A DNA stretch of 5,036 nt, taken from positions 1 to 5,036 of the forward strand of contig JAJRZO010000166.1 of NCBI GenBank assembly GCA_024275215.1. The letters run 5' to 3'. The notes under the pieces were generated by a model that saw only the letters and a program-made list of their open reading frames with translations, was not told where the DNA came from and did not search any database. Source of the DNA: Candidatus Zixiibacteriota bacterium. Lineage in GTDB: Bacteria; Zixibacteria; MSB-5A5; JAABVY01; JAHJOQ01. Below, one piece after another: positions 1 to 5,036 of this stretch. Positions within the stretch are counted from its first letter, which is position 1, and every line of letters begins with the position of its first letter. Position numbers and translations under genes: made by a program.

Positions 1-516
1 AGTCGTGGCGTCTTTGAGAGTCGCAGTGCCATCATTGATTTCCACGACCTCCGCTCCTAATTTTCTCATTCTGAGCAGGTTCGGCCTCTGACGCTCGGCA
101 TCGACTCTGCCCATGTAGACAGTGCATTTCAATCCCAGCAGCGCACATGCAGCAGCGGTAGCGGTGCCATGCTGCCCCGCGCCTGTTTCGGCGATAATTC
201 TCTTTTTCCCGATTCGTTTTGCGAGCAACGCCTGACCGATCGTGTTGTTGATCTTATGCGCTCCGGTATGATTGAGATCTTCGCGCTTGAGATAAACTCG
301 TGCGCCCCATTTCCGCGACAGATTCGATGCATGGAACAACGGCGTAGGTCTGCCGGAATAATTCCGAAGCAGGTTGTCGAATTCATTGCGGAATGTTCTG
401 TCTTTCCATGCTTCTGTGAATGCGCTTTCGAGTTCCAAAAGCGCGGGCATGAGCGTCTCCGGTACGAATCTTCCGCCGAAACTGCCGTAATATCCTCTTT
501 TATTCGTTTTCAGCAT
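1..516 (-). CDS. trpB: Tryptophan synthase beta chain, N-terminal 172 residues (runs off left edge)
   Basis: TrpB condenses indole with L-serine to give tryptophan using pyridoxal phosphate, in a cytoplasmic alpha2-beta2 complex with TrpA. I translated this frame by hand from the ATG at 516-514; it stays open to the window edge. About 172 of the usual 390-400 residues are present. Signatures seen: [12 protein letters not shown] near residues 9-20, [13 protein letters not shown] at 55-67, the PLP-lysine motif HTGAHKINN at 83-91 (Lys88), the catalytic Glu110 in [11 protein letters not shown] (109-119), and [13 protein letters not shown] (134-146), all typical of classical TrpB1. The start overlaps the trpF stop by 7 nt. 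The ribosome site is weak (AGAGAG at 524-529, 7-nt spacer), so coupling to trpF translation is likely. trpA would be expected next, outside the window. The identification is firm; only the C-terminal part is unseen. Confidence 0.97.
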   Translation of the reverse strand, partial: MLKTNKRGYYGSFGGRFVPETLMPALLELESAFTEAWKDRTFRNEFDNLLRNYSGRPTPLFHASNLSRKWGARVYLKREDLNHTGAHKINNTIGQALLAKRIGKKRIIAETGAGQHGTATAAACALLGLKCTVYMGRVDAERQRPNLLRMRKLGAEVVEINDGTATLKDATT

Positions 517-1103
517 GACTTAGCTCTCTGAATTAGTCTTTCGACCTTGTCGCAATCTTTAACTCCCGGACTCGATTCAGTCCCGCGTGCGGTGTCGATG
601 CCGTAAGGATGATAGTATTCCGTAATACCTGCTACATTTCCCGGGTCGATTCCACCGGCGAGAAAGACGCTGAATCGTTGATTGACGGATTGCCACATCT
701 CCTCTGACATACCATCGATGCTTCCGATTCTTTTGAAATCGAGCAGAAGATACTGGCATGGATACGGCGGCAGTTTCATGCCATCACCATCCATCCAGAC
801 CGACGAGAAGATCGGCAGAGACGGCGCAAGAACCTGCCCATTGTCTGGATGATAGTAGATTTGAAGATAGTCGAGTTTGACTTTGGCAATTATATCATCG
901 ACATCTTCGCGCACAAATTTGTCGAACACACCTACGACAGGAATTTTGCCATTCAGTCTTTTTGCGATGCGGGCGGCAACATCTATTTCAACCCTTCGCG
1001 GTGATTCGGCGAAAATCAAACCGATGAAATCCGCGCCGAGTTCGCGGCACATCTCGGCATCATCGAGGCTTGTGATACCGCATATTTTTACTTTCGCAGT
1101 CAT
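510..1103 (-). CDS. trpF: Phosphoribosylanthranilate isomerase, divergent
   Basis: TrpF performs the Amadori rearrangement of N-(5'-phosphoribosyl)anthranilate to CdRP, the step between TrpD and TrpC. The 197-residue product has the length of a single (beta/alpha)8 barrel. Conserved features: [12 protein letters not shown] (5-16) with the catalytic Cys8, SPRR (34-37) with Arg36, VGVF (57-60), Asp122 in YLLLDF at the place of the general acid, [10 protein letters not shown] (148-157) and SSPGVKD (177-183). Several usual motifs are altered: QLHG becomes QIYYHPD (81-87), the glycine-rich GG(S/T)G after the catalytic Asp becomes IGSIDG, and DVSSGVE becomes DTARGTE. The ATG overlaps the trpC stop by 4 nt (ATGA), with AAGGAA at 1112-1117 as the ribosome site. 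Position and catalytic residues make TrpF the best call; the motif changes suggest an unusual substrate pocket or fast divergence rather than decay, since the frame is intact. Confidence 0.93.
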   Translation of the reverse strand: MTAKVKICGITSLDDAEMCRELGADFIGLIFAESPRRVEIDVAARIAKRLNGKIPVVGVFDKFVREDVDDIIAKVKLDYLQIYYHPDNGQVLAPSLPIFSSVWMDGDGMKLPPYPCQYLLLDFKRIGSIDGMSEEMWQSVNQRFSVFLAGGIDPGNVAGITEYYHPYGIDTARGTESSPGVKDCDKVERLIQRAKSC

Positions 1104-1867
1104 TCCGTCAGTTCCTTCAATCTCGTTTCAACCGATTCAGCAGTCGATAGCGCAGTCCCGATCAGGACTGCATCGACTCCTAACACTCGCATGGTGTCAA
1201 TATCCTTTCGGGATGTCATACCTGATTCGCTGATAACAAGGCAATCGGATGGGACTTTCGGCATCAGTATTCCGGTAGTGTTCAGATCGATTTCGAGCGT
1301 GTTGAGATTACGGTTGTTTATCCCGATGATCTTTGCACCTGCGTCTACAGCGGTCTTGAGTTCGTCTTCTGAATGCACCTCGACGATGGCTTCGAGTCTG
1401 AGATCATTGCATTTTGCGAGGTATCGTCCTGTATCCCTGCCCAAAAGCCTGACAATCAGCAGTACCGCATCGGCACCAAAAGCTCGACCTTCTGACAACT
1501 GGATTTCATCTACGATGAAATCTTTACGGATTACTGGAATACCGACAGCCTCAGATACGAGAGAAAGATCAACAAGCGACCCATCGAAATATTTACTCTC
1601 AGTCAACACAGATATTCCTGATGCATGATATTCTTCATAAAGTTTCGCGCGTTCAACCGGATCAAGATCAGGATCCATCACGCCTTTCGATGGCGACTTG
1701 CGTTTGATCTCGAACAGGAACGAAATCATCTCGCTTGATCTGATAGATTCTGACAGCGAGCGGGGCTGAGGAGTATTTTCAATCATCCGATTGTACTGAT
1801 CCATCAGGCGGGATCGATCCGCCGATTCCCACTTGCTTCTGACATGTGCCGCAATTTCCTTTAACAT
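1100..1867 (-). CDS. trpC: Indole-3-glycerol-phosphate synthase
   Basis: TrpC closes the ring of CdRP with loss of CO2 and water to give indole-3-glycerol phosphate, the substrate of the tryptophan synthase alpha subunit. The 255-residue product has the full length of a monofunctional TrpC barrel with an N-terminal helical extension (about 1-45). Motifs in order: FEIKRKSPSKG (52-62) with Glu53 and Lys55, SVLTE (86-90), IRKDFIVDEIQ (113-123) with the catalytic Lys115, EAIVEVH (159-165) with Glu163, IGINNRNL (181-188) and ISESGM (212-217), followed by LIGTAL (235-240) in the phosphate site. All known catalytic positions look intact. The ATG overlaps the end of trpD by 7 nt and has AGGA at 1875-1878 with a 7-nt spacer. 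The stop overlaps the trpF ATG as ATGA. TrpC and TrpF are separate proteins here, unlike the fused enzyme of enterobacteria. Confidence 0.98.
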   Translation of the reverse strand: MLKEIAAHVRSKWESADRSRLMDQYNRMIENTPQPRSLSESIRSSEMISFLFEIKRKSPSKGVMDPDLDPVERAKLYEEYHASGISVLTESKYFDGSLVDLSLVSEAVGIPVIRKDFIVDEIQLSEGRAFGADAVLLIVRLLGRDTGRYLAKCNDLRLEAIVEVHSEDELKTAVDAGAKIIGINNRNLNTLEIDLNTTGILMPKVPSDCLVISESGMTSRKDIDTMRVLGVDAVLIGTALSTAESVETRLKELTE

Positions 1868-2880
1868 AAGTCTATCCTGTTCGAGACATCGATTACTTGT
1901 TTGAGTTTTGCGAGAACATCACCTGACTCGATAGCCTGCGTGCAGGCTGCTCTTGCAGAATCGAGGCTGTCGTATCTCCCCATTTCCGCAAGTCCAAATG
2001 CGGCATTCAATACAACTACGCTGCTTCGGGCTGATTTTTCGCCTTTGAAAATGCTCATCAGTATCTTGGCATTGTCTGTCGCATCTCCACCTGCAAGGCT
2101 CTCGATATCCTCCTGAGCTGAGTTTTCAAGCAACATGGTGTCCTCGGATGTCCCGTTGTGATTTGATCGGAACATGTAGCAGTCTGTCCCGAAGATCAGT
2201 TCATCGATTCCGAGACTCGTGGTAAATACCGTAACATCGTTCAGTCCAAGCCGTCCCGCGACCTGAGATATCGTCTTTGCTTTCAACTTGTCCGGTGTCC
2301 CGATAATCTGGTGGGTACAACCGGCAGGATTGAGTAACGGTCCGAGCATGTTGAAAACTGTTGGAATTCCAAGTTCTCTCCTGACAGGGGCAACATGTTT
2401 CATCGCCGGGTGATAGTTGGGCGCAAAGAGAAAACAGAAATCAGTCTCTTCGAGACAACGTGCCGCCTTTTCTGGTGACAGATCGATCTTGATGCCGAGT
2501 GCCTCGAGGACATCGGCACTGCCCGATTTCGATGATACCGCGCGATTTCCATGCTTGGCTGTGGCGACCCCGAGAGCAGCCGTCACGAATGCAGCCGCAG
2601 TAGAGATATTGAATGTCCCTGCGCCATCGCCGCCTGTGCCGCAACAGTCGAACACTTCTCGTGTGATCTTGTGGGGTACTCTGACAGCGAGTTCTCTGAA
2701 TGCTGCTGCACAGCCTGCGATTTCATCAACGGTCTCGCCTTTGACTCTGAGCGCTGTCAGAATCGATGCTACCTCGACAGGCGAGTATTCACCATTGCCG
2801 ACCAGTCGCATCATTTCCTGCGATTCATCATACGTCAGGTTTTCGCCATTTGTAATTTTTGTCAGAAAAACATCCGCCAT
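1861..2880 (-). CDS. trpD: Anthranilate phosphoribosyltransferase
   Basis: TrpD transfers phosphoribose from PRPP to anthranilate, the second step of the pathway. At 339 residues it has the normal length of an unfused TrpD. Seen in order: a helical N-terminal domain including YDESQEMMRLVGNGEYSP (17-34), the PRPP-binding loop CGTGGDGAGTFNIST (80-94), KHGNRAVSSKSGSAD (109-123), the anthranilate-site stretch FAPNYHPAMKHVAPVRRELG (152-171), FNMLGPLLNP (176-185), the acidic metal-binding pair Asp226-Glu227 in LGIDEL, and LNAAFGLAEMG (291-301). The usual VHG just before GxDE is replaced by TTS (220-222), a local oddity beside otherwise conserved motifs. It starts 3 nt after the trpG stop with only a weak ribosome site (GGAAA at 2887-2891), which suggests reinitiation by ribosomes from trpG. 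There is no glutamine amidotransferase fusion. Confidence 0.98.
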   Translation of the reverse strand: MADVFLTKITNGENLTYDESQEMMRLVGNGEYSPVEVASILTALRVKGETVDEIAGCAAAFRELAVRVPHKITREVFDCCGTGGDGAGTFNISTAAAFVTAALGVATAKHGNRAVSSKSGSADVLEALGIKIDLSPEKAARCLEETDFCFLFAPNYHPAMKHVAPVRRELGIPTVFNMLGPLLNPAGCTHQIIGTPDKLKAKTISQVAGRLGLNDVTVFTTSLGIDELIFGTDCYMFRSNHNGTSEDTMLLENSAQEDIESLAGGDATDNAKILMSIFKGEKSARSSVVVLNAAFGLAEMGRYDSLDSARAACTQAIESGDVLAKLKQVIDVSNRIDLC

Positions 2881-2883
2881 ATT

Positions 2884-3450
2884 TTATTTCCAGTTGACAA
2901 AGCTTTCGATTATTTGTTTGCCCTGCTCCGTTAGAATTGATTCAGGATGAAATTGAAGCCCGAATATCGGGCGGCTGGCATGACGAATTCCCATCACCTC
3001 GCCATCAGATGTATATGCTGTCGGAATGAGTTCATCGGGAAGAGTCTCCTCGATGACAGCAAGCGAATGGTATCTTGTCGCGTCGAATGGATTGGGAAGT
3101 CCCTGCAGGATGCCTTTTTCACGATGATATATGCTTGATGTTTTGCCATGCACGAGTTGCTCGGCGGGACTAACAGTCGCTCCATACGCATGCGCGATTG
3201 CCTGATGACCAAGACAGATGCCGAGGAGAGGGATATTTTCACCAATGCTTCTGATAAGATCGACAGAGATTCCGGATTCGCTCGGATGACCCGGTCCGGG
3301 AGAGATAACAACTCTGTCAGGCGACAGCTTCAGGGCTTCGTCGACAGTGATCTGATCGTTTCTAAATATCCTGACATCCGGGTTCAACTCGCCGATGTAC
3401 TGCACGAGGTTGTACACGAATGAATCGTAGTTATCTATGAACAGAATCAT
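2884..3450 (-). CDS. trpG: Anthranilate synthase component II (glutamine amidotransferase)
   Basis: This class I glutamine amidotransferase subunit hydrolyses glutamine and passes ammonia to TrpE for anthranilate formation. The 188-residue length is typical of a free TrpG/PabA. It begins MILFIDNYDSFVYNLVQYIG, the standard N-terminus. SPGPGHPSESG (50-60) precedes the nucleophile elbow LLGICLGHQAIAHAYG (75-90) with Cys79; RYHSL lies at 126-130, and GLQFHPESILTEQG (164-177) supplies His168 and Glu170, so the triad is complete. The start overlaps the trpE stop by 4 nt (ATGA). Sequence cannot tell TrpG from an amphibolic subunit that also serves PabB in folate synthesis; the operon supports trpG as the main role, and no pabB is present in the window. 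Confidence 0.97.
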   Translation of the reverse strand: MILFIDNYDSFVYNLVQYIGELNPDVRIFRNDQITVDEALKLSPDRVVISPGPGHPSESGISVDLIRSIGENIPLLGICLGHQAIAHAYGATVSPAEQLVHGKTSSIYHREKGILQGLPNPFDATRYHSLAVIEETLPDELIPTAYTSDGEVMGIRHASRPIFGLQFHPESILTEQGKQIIESFVNWK

Positions 3451-4913
3451 CCTATACCCTCCTCAGCCAGCCTGATCGCCTCTTTGATCGCAGCAATTTT
3501 ACTTAATGTCTCTTTATATTCATGCTCAGGAACTGAATCCGCCACGATTCCCGCGCCTGCCTGAAGGAAAACTTTGTCGCCATGTTTCACAATCGTTCGG
3601 ATGGCAATACACATATCCATATTGCCTGAAAGCGAGAAATAGCCGACACTTCCGGCGTATGGTCCCCGCCGTGTCGGTTCGAGTTCGTTAATTATCTCCA
3701 TCGCCCTGACCTTTGGCGCGCCGGTTACCGTGCCTGCGGGAAATGCAGCGCGAAACAAATCGAACTGGTCGGTGCCGTCCTTGATCATGCCGCTCACAGT
3801 TGATGTAAGATGGATAACATGCGAATATTGTTCGAGGCGCATGAAGTCAGTGACTGAAACAGTCCCGTACTTGCATACTCTGCCGAGATCGTTGCGGCCA
3901 AGATCGACCAGCATCACATGCTCTGCGCGTTCTTTCTCGTCCTGCAGCAAATCCTCCGCAAGGCGGGCGTCCTCCTCTTCAGTTTTCCCTCGATGGCGCG
4001 TTCCGGCGATTGGCCTGACGATTGCTCTTCCGTCATCGAGCTTGACCAACGCTTCGGGAGATGATCCGATCAGTTCCATATCATCGAATTTCAGATAAAA
4101 CATATATGGCGATGGGTTCAGCATGCGCAGCGCACGGTAAATCTGAAAACTTTCTGCGCTCGTTCTGCCTGACAGCGCCTGTGATGGAACGATCTGGAAT
4201 ACATCCCCTGACCTGATATGCTCAAGCGACTTTTCGACCGCCAGCTCGAATTCAGTTTTGGTCATATTGGAAACATAGTCAGCCTTGGGAGCATCATCGA
4301 CAGGTCTGGGAATACGAACCGGTCCTCTGAGAGCATTTCTTATCATGTCGAGAAGGTCTGTTGAACGTTGCACCGCATCAGGGTTGCTGCGGTCGCATAG
4401 GTTGATAACCCTGATTTTGCGCTGAAAGTGATCGAATACGAGAAGCGTATCGACAAGGTAGAATGACCCAAGGATTTCGTCGGAATCCGGAAATGGTATT
4501 CTCGGCTCGAAGAAGCTGACCATATCAAACCCGACAAAGCCGACTAATCCTCCGAGAAGCCCCATCTCAGGAACATCAGATGACAGCGATACACGTTTCA
4601 TGATCCTGGCACATGCCGTAAACGGAGCGGTATCATTCTCGTGTGGGATATTGATGCTGCCATCTATACCCTCGACACGACTGAAATTTTTGTAGATGTC
4701 AACCCTGTGTGTTGGAGAAACCCCGATAAATGTAAACTGTCCGACAGATTTCGGACCCTCCGCACTTTCGAGCAGAAACCGCGCCCCCACCGTTTCGAGT
4801 TTCAGATATGCCGAGACAGGCGTCTCAAGATCGCCCGGAAGCTCGAGCACGGTCGGTTCCAGAACGATAGGTTTCGTTACAGTATCTTGTCGTAGAATTT
4901 CGATAAAATTCAT
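3447..4913 (-). CDS. trpE: Anthranilate synthase component I
   Basis: TrpE converts chorismate and ammonia (delivered by TrpG) to anthranilate and pyruvate, the committed step. Numbering from the ATG at 4913-4911 gives 488 residues, normal for the family. The N-terminal domain carries the feedback motif LLES (47-50), and NPSPYMFYL (266-274) completes the usual tryptophan-binding site, so Trp inhibition is expected. Catalytic-domain motifs: IAGTRHRG (302-309), EHVMLVDLGRNDLGRV (331-346), YSHVIHLTSTVSG (363-375) with His365, FPAGTVTGAPKVRAMEII (391-408), GPYAGSVGYFSLSG (417-430), and QAGAGIVADSVPEHEYKET (451-469). A TTG four codons upstream (4925-4923) is in frame, but the GGGGA ribosome site overlaps it and sits 5 nt before the ATG, so I chose the ATG. 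Being downstream of an attenuator, it is probably controlled by tryptophan supply. The alternative PabB is unlikely given the leader and neighbours. Confidence 0.98.
   Translation of the reverse strand: MNFIEILRQDTVTKPIVLEPTVLELPGDLETPVSAYLKLETVGARFLLESAEGPKSVGQFTFIGVSPTHRVDIYKNFSRVEGIDGSINIPHENDTAPFTACARIMKRVSLSSDVPEMGLLGGLVGFVGFDMVSFFEPRIPFPDSDEILGSFYLVDTLLVFDHFQRKIRVINLCDRSNPDAVQRSTDLLDMIRNALRGPVRIPRPVDDAPKADYVSNMTKTEFELAVEKSLEHIRSGDVFQIVPSQALSGRTSAESFQIYRALRMLNPSPYMFYLKFDDMELIGSSPEALVKLDDGRAIVRPIAGTRHRGKTEEEDARLAEDLLQDEKERAEHVMLVDLGRNDLGRVCKYGTVSVTDFMRLEQYSHVIHLTSTVSGMIKDGTDQFDLFRAAFPAGTVTGAPKVRAMEIINELEPTRRGPYAGSVGYFSLSGNMDMCIAIRTIVKHGDKVFLQAGAGIVADSVPEHEYKETLSKIAAIKEAIRLAEEGIG
3457..3464 (-). 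promoter_or_regulatory. Strong ribosome binding site for trpG inside the end of trpE
   Basis: GAGGAGGG lies 6 nt before the trpG ATG and is the best Shine-Dalgarno match in the window. It is built from the codons for the final Glu-Glu-Gly of TrpE. Together with the ATGA stop/start overlap it would favour near-equal synthesis of the two subunits, which form a stoichiometric complex. The site is seen directly; equal output is an inference. Confidence 0.85.
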
Positions 4914-4918
4914 AAATT

Positions 4919-4923
4919 TCCCC
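4919..4923 (-). promoter_or_regulatory. Ribosome binding site deciding the trpE start
   Basis: GGGGA is placed 5 nt before the ATG at 4913-4911. It overlaps the alternative in-frame TTG at 4925-4923, which has only the terminator U tract upstream and no ribosome site of its own. This favours the ATG. The site lies outside the terminator stem, so the hairpin should act on transcription and not by hiding this site. Confidence 0.75.
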
Positions 4924-4927
4924 AATG

Positions 4928-4962
4928 AAAAAGGCTCACTGTCTTTGTCGGACAGCGAGCCT
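4928..4962 (-). terminator. Intrinsic terminator of the trp attenuator (segments 3:4)
   Basis: On the minus strand, arm AGGCTCGCTGTC (4962-4951) pairs with GACAGTGAGCCT (4943-4932) over 12 bp with a single G.U wobble, closing a 7-nt loop CGACAAA (4950-4944). Five U residues follow (4932-4928, the first paired in the stem). It lies after the leader peptide stop and ends about 15 nt before the trpE ATG, the standard place for an attenuator terminator. As the operon's only upstream entry seen here, it would stop transcription when tryptophan is plentiful. Folding energy was not computed. Confidence 0.92.
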
Positions 4963-5011
4963 AAAACTTTATCCTATCTTAACTTACAGCAGCTCTATCC
5001 ACCATCCGACA
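4946..5011 (-). promoter_or_regulatory. trp attenuator: antiterminator pairing (segments 2:3)
   Basis: Segment 2, TGTCGGATGGTGG (5011-4999), can pair along 13 continuous positions with segment 3, TCGCTGTCCGACA (4958-4946); nine pairs are Watson-Crick and four are G.U. Segment 3 covers eight bases of the 5' arm of the terminator plus five loop bases, so the two structures exclude each other. Segment 2 starts about 17 nt after the tandem Trp codons and ends just before the leader stop codon. A ribosome stalled at Trp would leave segment 2 free and allow antitermination; one that reaches the stop would cover it and let the terminator form. The protecting 1:2 pairing was not resolved and may involve sequence beyond the right edge. 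Confidence 0.75.
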
Positions 5012-5036
5012 GTCCGTGTTGATTTTGCCACCAATA
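4995..5036 (-). CDS. trpL: trp leader peptide, C-terminal 13 codons (start beyond right edge)
   Basis: The frame reads Y-W-W-Q-N-Q-H-G-L-S-D-G-G and then TAG (4997-4995). The tandem Trp codons at 5033-5028 are the sensor expected of a leader peptide that measures charged tRNA-Trp. The start codon and ribosome site lie outside the window, so length and translation are not confirmed. Support comes from context: an operon of trp genes downstream, a terminator, and a competing pairing whose geometry relative to the Trp codons and stop fits attenuation. A second TGGTGG at 5002-4997 is in a different frame; that frame's Trp codons would sit in segment 2 and at the stop, which gives the wrong regulatory logic. 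Confidence 0.72.
   Translation of the reverse strand, partial: YWWQNQHGLSDGG

Noticed and set aside
2417..2950. 177-codon open frame on the plus strand, antisense to trpD and the end of trpG
   Set aside because: It lies opposite strongly conserved trpD coding sequence, its translation is low-complexity (Ser/Ala/Arg/Pro) with no recognisable domain, and no good ribosome site or context supports it. The other plus-strand frames (169-531, 877-1233, 1191-1628, 3148-3423, 3730-4098, 4696-5022) were rejected for the same reasons.
4914..4925. Four-codon upstream extension of trpE from a TTG start
   Set aside because: The TTG overlaps the GGGGA ribosome site and has no such site of its own; the ATG at 4913 has correct spacing.
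4979..5005. Short ATG frame M-V-D-R-A-A-V-S in the leader
   Set aside because: It has no clear ribosome site, no Trp codons, and overlaps the better-supported leader frame and its pairing elements.
4983..5035. Alternative leader frame ending G-W-W-I-E-L-L-stop, with tandem Trp codons at 5002-4997
   Set aside because: Its Trp codons lie within and at the edge of segment 2, so a stalled ribosome would block the antiterminator and favour termination during tryptophan starvation. The frame with Trp codons at 5033-5028 fits attenuation.
1..5036. Search for CRISPR arrays, tRNA or rRNA genes, insertion sequences, attachment sites or a novel system
   Set aside because: I saw no direct-repeat array, tRNA-like cloverleaf, transposase or paired inverted ends. 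The window is filled by trp genes and their leader, with no unexplained gap over 300 bases.

Overview
The window is almost entirely one tryptophan biosynthesis operon, all on the minus strand and read from high to low coordinates: leader (trpL attenuator), trpE, trpG, trpD, trpC, trpF and the start of trpB, which runs off the left edge. It is bacterial: Shine-Dalgarno sites, tightly overlapping cistrons and a transcription attenuator built on a Trp-rich leader peptide. Base composition is intermediate, roughly half G+C by eye. The order E-G-D-C-F-B, with trpG separate from trpD and trpC separate from trpF, occurs in several bacterial phyla, so I cannot name the lineage. A trpA would be expected beyond the left edge but is not visible.

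Layout on the minus strand. 5036-4914 is the leader. It holds the 3' end of a short reading frame with two adjacent Trp codons, a 13-bp antiterminator pairing, and an intrinsic terminator ending just before the trpE ribosome binding site. trpE (4913-3447) and trpG (3450-2884) encode the two anthranilate synthase subunits. trpD (2880-1861) encodes anthranilate phosphoribosyltransferase. trpC (1867-1100) and trpF (1103-510) encode indole-3-glycerol-phosphate synthase and phosphoribosylanthranilate isomerase. trpB (516 to beyond 1) encodes the tryptophan synthase beta chain. Junctions are -4, +3, -7, -4 and -7 nt (negative means overlap), so translational coupling is likely. I see no internal terminator.

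Together the genes convert chorismate plus glutamine to anthranilate (TrpE/TrpG), then to phosphoribosylanthranilate (TrpD), CdRP (TrpF), indole-3-glycerol phosphate (TrpC), and finally tryptophan (TrpB with the expected TrpA). Control appears to act at two levels: attenuation at the leader, and feedback inhibition of TrpE, which keeps its Trp-binding motif.

I found no previously undescribed system. The points most worth a second look are the attenuator, whose parts fit the classical model well, and a TrpF that keeps its catalytic residues but has lost several family signature motifs. The plus-strand open frames look like antisense shadows of the trp genes.
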